Shown one piece after another: positions 18,301 through 26,376 of a DNA stretch of 64,000 nt. The DNA lies in assembly GCA_963795435.1 (NCBI GenBank), contig CAWCHV010000001.1, forward strand, positions 186,001-250,000. Direction: 5' to 3'. Each line of letters starts with the position of its first letter. Position 1 is the stretch's first letter. This DNA is from JAFKFI01 sp963795435. GTDB taxonomy: Bacteria; Pseudomonadota; Alphaproteobacteria; Acetobacterales; Acetobacteraceae. The notes beneath the pieces are model-generated. The model made no database searches. It was not told the origin of the DNA and saw nothing but the letters and a program-made list of their open reading frames with translations. Both the position numbers and the translations under genes were made by a program.

Positions 18301-19236
18301 GCCGGCGGGTCCGGCGGGACCCTGCGGCCCGGCGGGACCGGCGGCACCAGCCACACCCGGCGATCCGGCCAGGCCCGCCGGGCCGGTCGCGCCGGTGGGA
18401 CCGACTGGCCCCTGGATGCCGACAAGACCGGTGGCGCCAGCCGGGCCGATCGGTCCCTGGGCGCCGGTCGGACCAGCAACGCCGGTCTGGCCGACCGGTC
18501 CCGTCAGCCCAATCGGGCCGGCAGGACCCATAGGCCCGGTTGGACCGGCCGGACCGACTGGGCCCTGCGGACCGATGGAGCCCGAAGATCCGGTCGCGCC
18601 CGGAGACCCGACCGGACCCATCAATCCCATCGGGCCGGCGGGGCCGACCGCGCCCTGCGGTCCGGCGGGACCCTCGGCGCCTGTGTCGCCCGCCGGGCCG
18701 ACCGGACCCATCGGGCCGACCGGACCCACGGGGCCGGTAAGCCCGACGGGACCGGCGGAACCAGGCGGGCCGGCGGGGCCCTGCTCGCCGCCGGGACCTT
18801 GCGGCCCGGCCGGCCCAGCGGCGTCATCGCTCACCGCGATCGTGCCGGTGGGGTCGATCGTCACGTTGGGGCCGGCCGAGAACAGGCCGCGCAGCATCAG
18901 CAGAGGCATCCGGCGGGGCGTGCCGGCGCTGTTCAGCACCACTTCGTCGGTGGGTTGCAGGGCGGTCTGAGCCGGGAAGGTGACATGATCGAGGCCCGTC
19001 GCCGAGACCGCGCCGCCGGCCAGCGCGAGCCCGGCGCCAACCCCGACCTGCTCCGGCCCGCCGGGGCCGATGCTGACGCGGCCGAGCAGCGTGCCGGTCG
19101 CGGTGATAATCGAGGGCTGGGTTCCGGCCAGCAGCTCGCCCACGGTCGCTCCGCGGGTGACACCATCCTGGCTGAGGGGAAGCTCGTCGGCCGCGGTGAT
19201 CTGGCCCGCGGCGGGAAGCTGCGGAATCGTCGGCAT
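15346..19236 (-). CDS. Large tail fibre with collagen-like stalk and LamG-like tip
   Basis: 1296 aa. Residues 1-140 form an attachment module (MPTIPQLPAAGQ, ADELPLSQDGVTRGAT) shared with the fibre at 20621-22030. Residues 141-312 are about 57 uninterrupted Gly-X-Y triplets. Then follow repeated Ig-like beta domains (roughly 490-1030, each with the pattern IGV..P.....A..VSGTYGNGTP) and a C-terminal concanavalin/LamG-like domain (about 1070-1296, VVMFDASNAQSLYAD and later WDTFLLGKQPFGGTPFFFDG). This reads as anchor, trimeric collagen stalk, spacer domains and receptor-binding tip. One of at least three fibre-type genes in tandem. Confidence 0.8.
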   Translation of the reverse strand: MPTIPQLPAAGQITAADELPLSQDGVTRGATVGELLAGTQPSIITATGTLLGRVSIGPGGPEQVGVGAGLALAGGAVSATGLDHVTFPAQTALQPTDEVVLNSAGTPRRMPLLMLRGLFSAGPNVTIDPTGTIAVSDDAAGPAGPQGPGGEQGPAGPPGSAGPVGLTGPVGPVGPMGPVGPAGDTGAEGPAGPQGAVGPAGPMGLMGPVGSPGATGSSGSIGPQGPVGPAGPTGPMGPAGPIGLTGPVGQTGVAGPTGAQGPIGPAGATGLVGIQGPVGPTGATGPAGLAGSPGVAGAAGPAGPQGPAGPAGSSTSITGAPVTTSVGASDLVGISQGGADRAITYASFLNGRLITDAGNPAAAAMSDGDSFWLGQGSATMVIGTLQKVADYINTKLPSYARRRVEETASVALTLSRHNRAIVTLPNGGTVSVAQFSDCGDGFECVVMNTSAAGTVTFGGGITCTGLTSISPGQSAPVLAIRNSNSAQGVYAQTPSSGSVPTIAIGAIANVPANASFGVSGSLLNYGAVPTLQYSDNGGSIWNPLPTGATVSATAFSFLHPGMAAQAGQTILVSDSANTPRQSNSFNVEAATLVTPTGVTGGQSTTIGFTLAGLTTGYLVWMSGATEIGARVAVTGTSGAITAPSTPGNYALALWDSAIAGTGNKLVVIASVPVAAPPSETIGVNAVSTVLAGAAIAVSGSYTNGTPAGLAWSIDGATYTAAASPTIAVGNFSFTIPGGAIGAGGPYTLRVRDTAIPAVVGATAGTFNVESGTLGTLPAFVANQTASVPFTLAGIATAYIGWWNGSSDVGGRTAVSGSSAAITAPAAGTYVLRLYDSAGGATLLDAKTNVTIAAQTIGVATPANTPVASAVSVAGTYGNGTPTALDWSTDGGTTWHAASTPSIAGGAFSFTIPAGSIAAGTAYTLLVRDHTTGISGSSGGTFSVYTAAITNSPSGSAGSSITVTFALTGIATVYLVWMQGTTEASTRFVASGGTATITAPGSGGYLLAIYDTSAPGTGTQLASQAVTITSTGPAADSSLLSVGVPNPVVMFDASNAQSLYADAAFTTLQATGGGTVRGLRDTSGNGFDLNQTGNAPTLAIAAANGRNGLTFAKSASQFLQQVSNGWIGGLQSGPLTALLVFKITSDANSGSPYVAASITNGATTGTTNAFTVNVSTTGSPKVQAGRSSATSGSANDTSFAAGAKSTLLKVIARFDPTANQVHINVNSRGDISSATTGPYSGGGLAAWDTFLLGKQPFGGTPFFFDGAIFEVNVWNTFLSDATKLANLASYATTKWGS
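18301..18816 (-). repeat. Collagen-like Gly-X-Y coding repeat
   Basis: About 172 codons of perfect Gly-X-Y periodicity, rich in GPAGP, GPQGP and GPVGP units, inside the large fibre gene. The DNA is a degenerate 9-bp tandem repeat prone to slippage, so length may vary between isolates. Confidence 0.85.
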
Positions 19237-19290
19237 GTGTCGGTTCCTAATCGCGGTGTCGGCTGGAGCGGGGTTCAGGCCAGCATGGGG

Positions 19291-20631
19291 CTAGGCCTGC
19301 ACCGGTGTGCCGCTCAGGACGGAGATCCACCGCCCTGAGCTGTCGGCGAACAGCTCGACGCCGGTTCCCGCGCCGGCTGCCTCGCCGACTTTCCGGCCAT
19401 TGACGGCATACGCCTTGGCTCCGGCGACCGGCGCGGCGGGGAGCGCCGCCACGGCGAAGCTCGGCAGCACCGGAGCCGCCGTGAAGCGCACCGGGCCACC
19501 CACCAGGATGGAGCCGGACGTGTTGTCGTAGGCGAGCGTGTGCGTGCCGTCCGTGCTGAGCGCAATGCGCTGCCCGTCGGCCAGCCACACGACATTGCCG
19601 CCGGCATTCTGCACTGCCCCGCGCGCGTCGAACGCGGACTGGCCCGACTGCACCGTCGCGTTGCAGGTATAGGCGCCGGACGAGGAGAAACCACCGGGCG
19701 CGTTGTAGCGGCTCTGCAGGTCGATCAATCCCAGCACGCCGCCATTGAACAGGAATTCGAGGCCGGGGCGGCTGGGATTGTAGTGCATCGCCCATTTGCC
19801 GTCGGAGCTGAAGGCCACAGTCTGCCGGTCCGCCAGCCAGATCGCGTTGGCGCCCGGCCGCTGCGTCGCATTGCGAGCGTCGATGATCGCCTGGCTGAAC
19901 GTGACATTGACCTGCATCCCGCGCTTGATCGATGCGCCGGTCGTGACGGTCGATCCGTTGCCAGGCCACACGCCGATGACGTTGCCGATCTCGACATCCG
20001 TGCCGGTCGCGGCGTTCTTACCGATCACGGCGGAGATGAAGCAACGGGTGTCCGCGTCGTCGAGGTTGTTGCCGACCCAGTCGAGCTCCAGGGTCTGCCC
20101 GAAACCGGATTGCGACGACGGAAGGTCGACCTGCTCGTGATACTCGATCACGCCCCCCCAAAGATTGGCGCCGTTGACCACCCCGACCACCGGCTTGCCC
20201 GCGACACCGTCGGCGGGCGCGATGGAGGTGCTCAGCGTCAGCGTGCCGGGGCCGCTGATGGCGCCCGCGGTATCCGGCACGCAACCGGTGACGCTGTAGG
20301 AATTGCCGTTGATCAGCACCGCCAGCGGATGGGTCGTTGACAGCGGGTAGCCGACGCCGAGCGCGTAGCCGGTGAAGAAGTTGGTCACGTCGGCCACGCG
20401 CACGCTCACGCCCGTCGCAGTAGCGGTGATCGTCGAGTTCGGCACTGGAACCGAGCTGCGCACGGTCTGCAGATAGCCGGCGACATGGCCGGGGGCGCCG
20501 CCATTGCCGCCACCCGAGCTCGACGCGAGACTACTGAGAAATCCCCAGATGCCGTCGGCCGGCGTGCTGGAAACCGAGGTGCCGACGAAGAGATTGTTGA
20601 TGACGTGCCCGGTGCCGCCGTTATGGTTCAC
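19291..20631 (-). CDS. Tail fibre C-terminal part (probably split from the upstream fibre gene)
   Basis: 446 aa from a GTG at 20631 that has no Shine-Dalgarno (CGGTACTACCTC precedes). It overlaps the end of the fibre gene 20621-22030 in another frame. Its N-terminus reads like the direct continuation of that protein (RYYLVNHNGGTGHVINN if one base of the CCC before AATCGG is removed). Residues about 101-150 hold a small Ig-like module also present in the capsid protein. The tail end has repeated IWLADRQTVAFSSDG/VWLADGQRIALSTDG segments. Most likely the distal receptor-binding half of one fibre. Confidence 0.65.
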   Translation of the reverse strand: MNHNGGTGHVINNLFVGTSVSSTPADGIWGFLSSLASSSGGGNGGAPGHVAGYLQTVRSSVPVPNSTITATATGVSVRVADVTNFFTGYALGVGYPLSTTHPLAVLINGNSYSVTGCVPDTAGAISGPGTLTLSTSIAPADGVAGKPVVGVVNGANLWGGVIEYHEQVDLPSSQSGFGQTLELDWVGNNLDDADTRCFISAVIGKNAATGTDVEIGNVIGVWPGNGSTVTTGASIKRGMQVNVTFSQAIIDARNATQRPGANAIWLADRQTVAFSSDGKWAMHYNPSRPGLEFLFNGGVLGLIDLQSRYNAPGGFSSSGAYTCNATVQSGQSAFDARGAVQNAGGNVVWLADGQRIALSTDGTHTLAYDNTSGSILVGGPVRFTAAPVLPSFAVAALPAAPVAGAKAYAVNGRKVGEAAGAGTGVELFADSSGRWISVLSGTPVQA

Positions 20632-22030
20632 GAGGTAGTACCGATTGGGTGACGCTGGTATCCGTGGTGGCAGACCCGACCTTGTTGAACAGCGCGGTCT
20701 GCGGGCCAGAGGTGCTCAGAACGGTGTGCTGGAAATCCGAATTTCCAACGTAGAGCGAGCCGTTCTGCACCGTGTTCTGGCCGGCGCCAGAGACGGTCAA
20801 CGTGCCGGTCAGGGTGCCGCCGGCCGTGCTCAGTCGCGCGCCGGCCTGGGTGTCGACATACTGCTTGGTCGCGGCGTGCAAAGCCTGCGTGGGATCGGCG
20901 GCCAAGGTCAAGGCGCCGGTCATCGTGCCGCCCGCCGCGTTCAGCCGGATGCCGGCCTGCGCGTCGACATACTGCTTGGTCGCCGCGTGCAGCGGCTGCA
21001 CGGGATCCGCGGACAGGATCAGCGCGCCGGTCATGGCATCGCCGGTGCGCTGCACGCGGCCATCCACGTACTGCTTGGTCGCGGCATGAAGCGGCTGCGC
21101 GGGGTCCGAGGACAGAGTCAGCATGCCGGTCATGGCGTCGCCTGTGCGCTGCACGCGGCCATCCACGTACTGCTTGGTCGCGGCATGGAGCGGTTGCACG
21201 GGATCGGACGGCAACGTGAGCGCACCGGTCATGGCGTCGCCCGCGCGCTGCACGCGGCCATCGACGTACTGCTTGGTCGCGGCCTGCAGCGGCTGGGAGG
21301 GGTCCGCGGGCAGCATGAGGGCGCCGTTGAGCGTGCCGCCACTCTTGGGCAGCATGGCACTCGCCTGACCATCCACGTAGAGCTTGGTCGCCGCCTGCAA
21401 GGGCTGGGTGGGATTGAACGGCAAGGTCAGCGGGCCGGTGAGGGCGCCGCCGGTCTTGGCGAGATTGCCGGCGGAAGCGGCGTCGACGTACTGCTTCGTC
21501 GCGGCCTGCATCGGCTGCGCCGGATCGGCGGCGAGCGACAGCGGGCCGGTCATCACCGCACCGGTGGTCAGCGCGGTGCTCGCGGCGAAATCCGCAAGCT
21601 TCAGTGTCGCTTGCGAAGTCGTCGGCTTCACCAGCATCTTCGAGGCGTCGACGTTCGCAACGCCCGAAAGTCCGTTCATGAACTGGGCGTAGGAAACCGA
21701 CGCATTGGCGCCATTCTGCCCAATCGGCACGACGTCGGTCGTCGTGGGCACGGTCCCGGCGGGAAGCGCGCCCACGACGAACGGCGTGGCGCTCGCGGAC
21801 AGCGTGCCGCCGGCGAGCGTGAGGTTGGCGCCGACCGTGATCGGCGCCGGGCCGCCGATGTCGTTGGTCGGATTGCCCAGGAGGGTGCCCGGTGCCGCGG
21901 CGATCTGCGGCTGCAACCCGGCGATCAGCTGCGCGCGGGTGGCTTTCCGCGACACGCCGTTCTGGCTGATCATCAGCTCGTCGGTGTCGGCGCACGCCGC
22001 GGCCGGCGCCAGCTGGTCGATGGTCGGCAT
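20621..22030 (-). CDS. Tail fibre with seven ATKQYVD repeats
   Basis: 469 aa. The N-terminal attachment module (MPTIDQLAPA, TDELMISQNGVSRKAT) is paralogous to that of the collagen-type fibre. Residues about 160-400 are seven repeats of about 33 residues with the core P.QPL.AATKQYVD, the repeat type found in fibre shafts of many tailed phages. It ends abruptly (VTQSVLPREP) where the next frame takes over. Probably the shaft half of a fibre whose tip is encoded at 19291-20631. Confidence 0.75.
   Translation of the reverse strand: MPTIDQLAPAAACADTDELMISQNGVSRKATRAQLIAGLQPQIAAAPGTLLGNPTNDIGGPAPITVGANLTLAGGTLSASATPFVVGALPAGTVPTTTDVVPIGQNGANASVSYAQFMNGLSGVANVDASKMLVKPTTSQATLKLADFAASTALTTGAVMTGPLSLAADPAQPMQAATKQYVDAASAGNLAKTGGALTGPLTLPFNPTQPLQAATKLYVDGQASAMLPKSGGTLNGALMLPADPSQPLQAATKQYVDGRVQRAGDAMTGALTLPSDPVQPLHAATKQYVDGRVQRTGDAMTGMLTLSSDPAQPLHAATKQYVDGRVQRTGDAMTGALILSADPVQPLHAATKQYVDAQAGIRLNAAGGTMTGALTLAADPTQALHAATKQYVDTQAGARLSTAGGTLTGTLTVSGAGQNTVQNGSLYVGNSDFQHTVLSTSGPQTALFNKVGSATTDTSVTQSVLPREP
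20815..21553 (-). repeat. Seven-unit, about 99-bp tandem coding repeat in fibre gene
   Basis: Units encode M-T-G-x-L-x-L..DP.QPL.AATKQYVD; the three central units are nearly identical at DNA level (CCATCCACGTACTGCTTGGT recurs). Recombination between units could change shaft length. Confidence 0.75.
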
Positions 22031-22112
22031 TGATCTATCAAGCTCCGAGGAGGATGGGGCGGCCGGTGCGGTCCACGGCGATCCGGCGGATCAGGGGCCC
22101 GCCGGTCAGACG

Positions 22113-22595
22113 TCAGAGGATCAGCACCGGGTTGCCGTTCTGATCGGTGAGGGCGGCACCCGTGTTGGTCTCAATCGCGCCGGGCGGCGCGGGCGGAGTG
22201 GACAGCGTCACCACGGGAAGCAGCACGGTGCGGCTGAGCGTGCGCCCGTTGGTAGTCACGATGGAGATCGTGACCATGTACGTGGTGCCCGCCGCGCCGC
22301 CCGACAGCCACAGCACCGCTGTCGCGCCGTCCGCCGCCGCGCTGTCGAGCGTGAGGTCGCCCGGGTTGTTTGGACCGATCTCGACATCGAGCTCGGCGAT
22401 GCTGTCACCATCATTGCCGGAGAGAGCGGCGGAAATGTCGAACAGGTAGTCGAGCACGTCGGCCGGGTCCTTGACCGGCCAGGCAAGCGGACGTGGCGTT
22501 GTGGCTGTCGAACCGCGGGGGACGGGGACGAAGCTGTCGAGCACCACGGCGCGCGCGCTGCTCGGCCGCCAGACATGGCTGGCTGCTGTCGGCAT
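22113..22595 (-). CDS. Fibre-tail adaptor-like phage protein
   Basis: 160 aa. An N-terminal VWRPSSARAVVLDSFVPVPRG is followed by a beta-sandwich segment (DYLFDISAALSGNDGDSIAELDVEIGP... TTYMVTISIVTTNGRTLSRTVLLPV) resembling Ig-like structural domains. Similar small proteins beside fibres in alphaproteobacterial phages are annotated as fibre-tail adaptors. The position between baseplate/Gly-rich protein and fibres supports a connecting role; direct evidence is limited. Confidence 0.5.
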   Translation of the reverse strand: MPTAASHVWRPSSARAVVLDSFVPVPRGSTATTPRPLAWPVKDPADVLDYLFDISAALSGNDGDSIAELDVEIGPNNPGDLTLDSAAADGATAVLWLSGGAAGTTYMVTISIVTTNGRTLSRTVLLPVVTLSTPPAPPGAIETNTGAALTDQNGNPVLIL

Positions 22596-22661
22596 GTTTG
22601 CCTCTCGGGACAGGAGTTTGGAAATGCCGGCGAGCCGGCGCGGCGTGTGCTCGGGCCAGGT

Positions 22662-22922
22662 TCAGGACTTGGTGAGCGCCGCGATCTGCAGCGCGAGCGC
22701 CTGGAGCTGCGCCTGCAGCTCGGCCAGCGAGGGCGCGGCGGGTGCCGCGACCGGCTTCGGCGGGGCAAAGGTCGAGCCGTCGTAGAGGCAACCTTCGGAT
22801 ACCCCCTGAATCCCGGTCACGTCGACCCACACCAAAGCCGGGCTGAACAGCTCGCTCATGTCTCCGTCGGTCGTAAACAGCTCGGCCACCGCATGGTCCT
22901 GAATGCGCGCATATGTTTTCAT
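22662..22922 (-). CDS. Small phage tail-associated protein with C-terminal coiled coil
   Basis: 86 aa from ATG 22922. The N-terminal beta segment (MKTYARIQDHAVAELFTTDGDMSELFSPALVWVDVT) is of the type seen in phage tail accessory proteins. A Pro/Ala linker and a heptad helix (LAELQAQLQALALQIAAL) follow. Located in the fibre block, so possibly a fibre assembly or anchoring protein. Confidence 0.5.
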   Translation of the reverse strand: MKTYARIQDHAVAELFTTDGDMSELFSPALVWVDVTGIQGVSEGCLYDGSTFAPPKPVAAPAAPSLAELQAQLQALALQIAALTKS

Positions 22923-22930
22923 AGCTATTG

Positions 22931-24184
22931 TTACCACCTCACGATGACGCAGCCGCTGGCGCCCCAGGCGCCGTTATTGGCCGTAGTGCCGGAAGGACCG
23001 GTTCCGGCGCCCGATGCCCCGCCACCGGGGAAAAGGCCGGTCACGCCGTAGCTGCCGCTATTCTGCATCCCCGACATCGCGGCGCCTCCGCCGAGTCCGC
23101 CGGCAGTCAGAATTCCAGCCTGCCCGGCGGAGCCCGGAATGTTCAGGTCACCTTGGTAGCCGAGGCCGCCAGGCGTGGCGCCATTCAGCGGATAGGCGGC
23201 GTTCGCAAGTGGGTTGAGGGCGCCACCCGTCGCGCTGACGAAGGAACCGAAGCTCGACGTGCCGCCCCCGGTGGGCGCGACGCCGCCGGTCGTGGCGCCG
23301 GCGCCGCCGGCGCCGATAGTCACCGGGATCACCTGTCCCGGCGTGAGGCCGCTGATGCGCTTGCGCGCGTAGCCGCCGCCCGAGCCCCCGCCGCTCGGCA
23401 CGCCGGAGACGGAGGCGTACGAGCCCGAACCGGCGCCCCAGACCTCGACTTCCACCGCGCTTACGCCCGGCGGCGTGGTGAAGTAGCCGGAGGCGGAGAA
23501 CGTCTGCACGCCCGACGCGAAGCCGGGCCGGAGCGCCGGCAGTTTCCAAGCGACGAACGGCGCGGTCGGCAGCGTCGTGATGCTTGCCGCGGTGACGGCG
23601 GTCTGGCCGTAGCCGACGGTGACGACGTAGAGCCCGGCCCAACCGTTATCGACCGGCGGCGTGGCCTGCGCGCCGGCGGGCGCGGGCGCCCCGGCCTTGA
23701 GCTGCAGCTGGACGCGCTGGATGCGTTGGGTGTTCTGCGCCACCCCGCTGTTGTTCGGGCCGCTATAGGGCTGCGTCGGATTGGCGGCGTTGTAGTAGGG
23801 GAGCACCACCGGCCCGGTGTCGCTCTCCTGCAGGGCCGCCTGGATCAGGTAATTGACCGCCTGCCCCGAGGTGGTCGGCGCGGTCAGCGTGAAGCTGGTC
23901 GGCGCGAGATTGATGCCCATCTTGACCAGCGAATCGGTGACGTCCGCCGGCAGCGTGCCGTAGTCGAGCGTGTCGACAACAGAGAGCTGGGCGACGCTGC
24001 CCGGCGCGACGGTGACGCTCATCGAGGCGGGCGAGGTCGGCGTGCAGGCGAGACCGTCGGCGACCGTGCCGGTGCCGAGCACCGCCTGCGCCAGTGCGCC
24101 GATCGCCACCATCGCATTGCGATTAACCGCGAGCAGGTCGGAGTCGAGCGGAATGCTGCCCGGATAGACCAGGTTCCTGTCCAT
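22931..24184 (-). CDS. Tail collar/fibre protein with glycine-rich tip
   Basis: 417 aa. The N-terminal half (MDRNLVYPGSIPLDSDLLAVNRNAMVA, about 1-220) is a beta-rich baseplate-proximal domain. The C-terminal half is strongly Gly/Ser-rich (GGGSGGGYARKRISGLTPGQVIPVTIGAGGAGA; ends GASGCVIVRW), a composition typical of phage adhesin or collar tips with polyglycine-type loops. It is the first gene after gpI, so it probably joins the baseplate periphery. Confidence 0.7.
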   Translation of the reverse strand: MDRNLVYPGSIPLDSDLLAVNRNAMVAIGALAQAVLGTGTVADGLACTPTSPASMSVTVAPGSVAQLSVVDTLDYGTLPADVTDSLVKMGINLAPTSFTLTAPTTSGQAVNYLIQAALQESDTGPVVLPYYNAANPTQPYSGPNNSGVAQNTQRIQRVQLQLKAGAPAPAGAQATPPVDNGWAGLYVVTVGYGQTAVTAASITTLPTAPFVAWKLPALRPGFASGVQTFSASGYFTTPPGVSAVEVEVWGAGSGSYASVSGVPSGGGSGGGYARKRISGLTPGQVIPVTIGAGGAGATTGGVAPTGGGTSSFGSFVSATGGALNPLANAAYPLNGATPGGLGYQGDLNIPGSAGQAGILTAGGLGGGAAMSGMQNSGSYGVTGLFPGGGASGAGTGPSGTTANNGAWGASGCVIVRW

Positions 24185-24215
24185 GTATTCTTCCCAAGGA
24201 TCGGTTGGCCGAAAT

Positions 24216-24872
24216 TCAGTTGGTGATGCGCGTCCAGGCGACCGTCGCGACCGGAAGCACGCCGGCGATGGCGGTGTTGATGTCGGCGTCCGTCACCTGT
24301 CCCTGAACCATGTCGAGGCTCGCGTATTCCAGCGCGCCGCGCCCGTAGCCGCCGGCGGGAGCGCCCCAGCCGGAGACCTGCGCGATGCCGTTGCCGTGCG
24401 GGCGGAAGGCGGTGACGAAGCACTGATAGGGCAAACCCAGGCTGCCCCAGGCGCCCGCCACGCCGTAGCCTGTGGCGAGGCCGTAGGCGCCGGTGTCGAC
24501 GGCGCGCGCGGGCTCGAAGATGATCGGCGCGCGACCGGTCAGATCCTGCAGCACCGAGCTGATGGCGCCGCGCGTGCCGCGCTCGCGCAGCAGCTCGCGC
24601 CGGATGCGCGCGCGGAAGGCATCGTCGCCTTGCGCGCCACGCCGCGAGAGGCGCGCGCCGAAGCAGTCCCGCGCGATCATGTCGAGCCACACTCCCGACG
24701 CCGTCGCGATGCGGGTCTGCGTGACGGCGAAGCCGAGCAGGCCGTATATCCAGGCCCAGCCGGCGGCGAGCCCGCTCAGCAAACCGTCGAGCACTGGGCT
24801 CGTGTCGGTGAACCAGCGCGCGGGAAGCACACCCCTGATGCGACCGAGCATGTCCTGTTGATCGCCGACCAC
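24216..24872 (-). CDS. Baseplate/tail protein, gpI-like
   Basis: 218 aa. It immediately follows gpJ (1-bp gap) as P2 gpI does. The N-terminal segment (VLPARWFTDTSPVLDGLLSGLAAGWAWIYGLL), the central FRARIRRELLRERGTRGAIS and the GRAPIIFEP strand fit tail proteins of the gpI-related class in these phages. Inferred to be a baseplate wedge component contacting fibres. Confidence 0.65.
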   Translation of the reverse strand: MVGDQQDMLGRIRGVLPARWFTDTSPVLDGLLSGLAAGWAWIYGLLGFAVTQTRIATASGVWLDMIARDCFGARLSRRGAQGDDAFRARIRRELLRERGTRGAISSVLQDLTGRAPIIFEPARAVDTGAYGLATGYGVAGAWGSLGLPYQCFVTAFRPHGNGIAQVSGWGAPAGGYGRGALEYASLDMVQGQVTDADINTAIAGVLPVATVAWTRITN

Positions 24873-24873
24873 G

Positions 24874-26001
24874 TCAGTTCACCGCCACCAGGCCCGCCTT
24901 GACGACGCCGGACGCCGGCGGCACGAGGTCGGACACGGCGCCGTTGATGAGCAGCTGGCTGACATTCGTCACCGCCGGGTGCGCGGCGTACGCGACCTGT
25001 GCGATGCGGGTGAGCGGCAGTGGCGCGCCGATCGGCAGCGCGTTGACGAACACGGTGATCGCGCTGCCCACGGCGGCGGCGACCGGGGATTTCTGCGCGC
25101 TGCCAGCCACCGCGATGGTGAGCGAGATCGCGGCCTGCACCGTCGTCGGCGGACGCACGGCATAGATGGAGCCCACCGGCCGCACCGCCTCGATCGCCGT
25201 CGCGACCGTGGCGAGCAGGGCGGCGGACGGCGCGCCGGAGCCGTCGTCCACCGTGACGACGAACCTGCCGGGTTGCCAGTCGCCGCTCGGGTCCTGGTTC
25301 TCCTGGATGGTGTATTGCAGGCCCTGCTGGATCGACGTGATCGCGTAGCCTATCGCGAGCGGCGTGGCGCGGGAGCGGCTGTCGAGATAGTTGGCGAAGC
25401 GATCGCGAAAGGCGCCGTCGGCCTCGGCGTCGAGCCCGTTCTGGAACGGTGCGGCGTTCGACGCCGCGTCGACGCCCGGCATCGCGGTGGCGAGCTGGGT
25501 GACGCTGGCCGCCTGCACGTTGCCGGCGCTGCCGGCGAGCTGCGCTTGCACCGGCACGTCCAGCGTCGCGACGCCACTCGCCAGCACATACCCGTTCTGT
25601 GGCACTGAGAAGGCGGCGTTGGTGGAATCGGCCGTCACCACGAAGGTCTGCGTGCCATCCGCAGTGCGCACCAGCGCGCCCACCGGCACCAGGGCGGCGA
25701 TCGAAGGCGTAAAGCGCGAGACCGTTACGGTGCCTGTGGCCGCGACCGCCGAGAGCCGGACGAGTGCGAAATCCGCCATCCAGCTGTCGAGATCGGCACC
25801 CGTGCTGGTGGCGGCGCGCGTCGTCTGCAGCACCTGCAGGATCAGCCACTGCATCCAGAGGGCAACAGAGGCGTTGGCCTCCAGCACGGCGCGCAGCACC
25901 GAGCCCACGGTGAGGTCGAGCAGTTGGCGCGAGGACGCCTGCACCGAGGCGGCCATGGTCTGCACCAGCGACGAGAAGTTCTGCAGCGAGAGTTGCATCA
26001 T
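24874..26001 (-). CDS. Baseplate J-like protein
   Basis: 375 aa from ATG 26001 (MMQLSLQNFSSLVQ). Characteristic J features: TGADLDSWMADFALVRLSAVAATGTVTVSRF, AGSAGNVQAASVTQL (gp6/gpJ wedge motif) and AEADGAFRDRFANYLDSRSRATPLAIGYAI. It forms the baseplate wedge with gpW. ATGA overlap with the gpW gene shows translational coupling. Confidence 0.88.
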   Translation of the reverse strand: MMQLSLQNFSSLVQTMAASVQASSRQLLDLTVGSVLRAVLEANASVALWMQWLILQVLQTTRAATSTGADLDSWMADFALVRLSAVAATGTVTVSRFTPSIAALVPVGALVRTADGTQTFVVTADSTNAAFSVPQNGYVLASGVATLDVPVQAQLAGSAGNVQAASVTQLATAMPGVDAASNAAPFQNGLDAEADGAFRDRFANYLDSRSRATPLAIGYAITSIQQGLQYTIQENQDPSGDWQPGRFVVTVDDGSGAPSAALLATVATAIEAVRPVGSIYAVRPPTTVQAAISLTIAVAGSAQKSPVAAAVGSAITVFVNALPIGAPLPLTRIAQVAYAAHPAVTNVSQLLINGAVSDLVPPASGVVKAGLVAVN

Positions 26002-26375
26002 GCGCTCACTGGAAATGAAAGGATCTGCGTCTGACCGCTCGGAGCGTCCACGTAGCGGATGTGGACGTAGACGGTGCCCGCCGCGCCGCCGGGCGAGAGC
26101 TGCACGTCGATGACCGGCTCGGGTGTGCGCGCGACGGCCGGCTCCTTGAAGATCTGGCTGCGCACGACGGCGCGGATCTGCAGCGCGTTGCCGGGCTGGC
26201 CGATGAACTGGGCGAGGCCGGCGCCGTAATCCGGCTGCCAGATATACTCGCCTGGACTGGTGAGCAGCCGGCGCAGCACGCGCTGCTGACCGAGCAGCGG
26301 CCCGGACGCGGTCGCGAGGTCGCCGGTCGGACCCGTTGCCAAATCCGAGCCCCACTGGTGCGAAAGATCGGGCAT
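25998..26375 (-). CDS. Baseplate wedge protein gpW (gp25-like)
   Basis: 125 aa. GPLLGQQRVLRRLLTSPGEYIWQPDYGAGL is the signature of the gp25/gpW lysozyme-like wedge family; the rest (EPAVARTPEPVIDVQLSP) follows the family pattern. Full length. Directly upstream of J with a 4-bp overlap. Confidence 0.85.
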   Translation of the reverse strand: MPDLSHQWGSDLATGPTGDLATASGPLLGQQRVLRRLLTSPGEYIWQPDYGAGLAQFIGQPGNALQIRAVVRSQIFKEPAVARTPEPVIDVQLSPGGAAGTVYVHIRYVDAPSGQTQILSFPVSA

Positions 26376-26376
26376 C

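Noticed and set aside
18301..18816. GGN-rich tandem repeat as a possible non-coding satellite
   Set aside because: It encodes perfect Gly-X-Y collagen-like sequence inside a 1296-codon fibre gene.
17431..19338. 635-codon plus-strand frame antisense to the collagen-type fibre
   Set aside because: Pure shadow of the Gly/Pro-rich repeat; composition is Arg/Ala/Gly with no domain, and the minus-strand frame has clear homologous modules.
20815..21553. Regular repeats that could be taken for a CRISPR array
   Set aside because: The unit is about 99 bp, in frame, and encodes the ATKQYVD fibre repeats; there are no variable spacers between short repeats.
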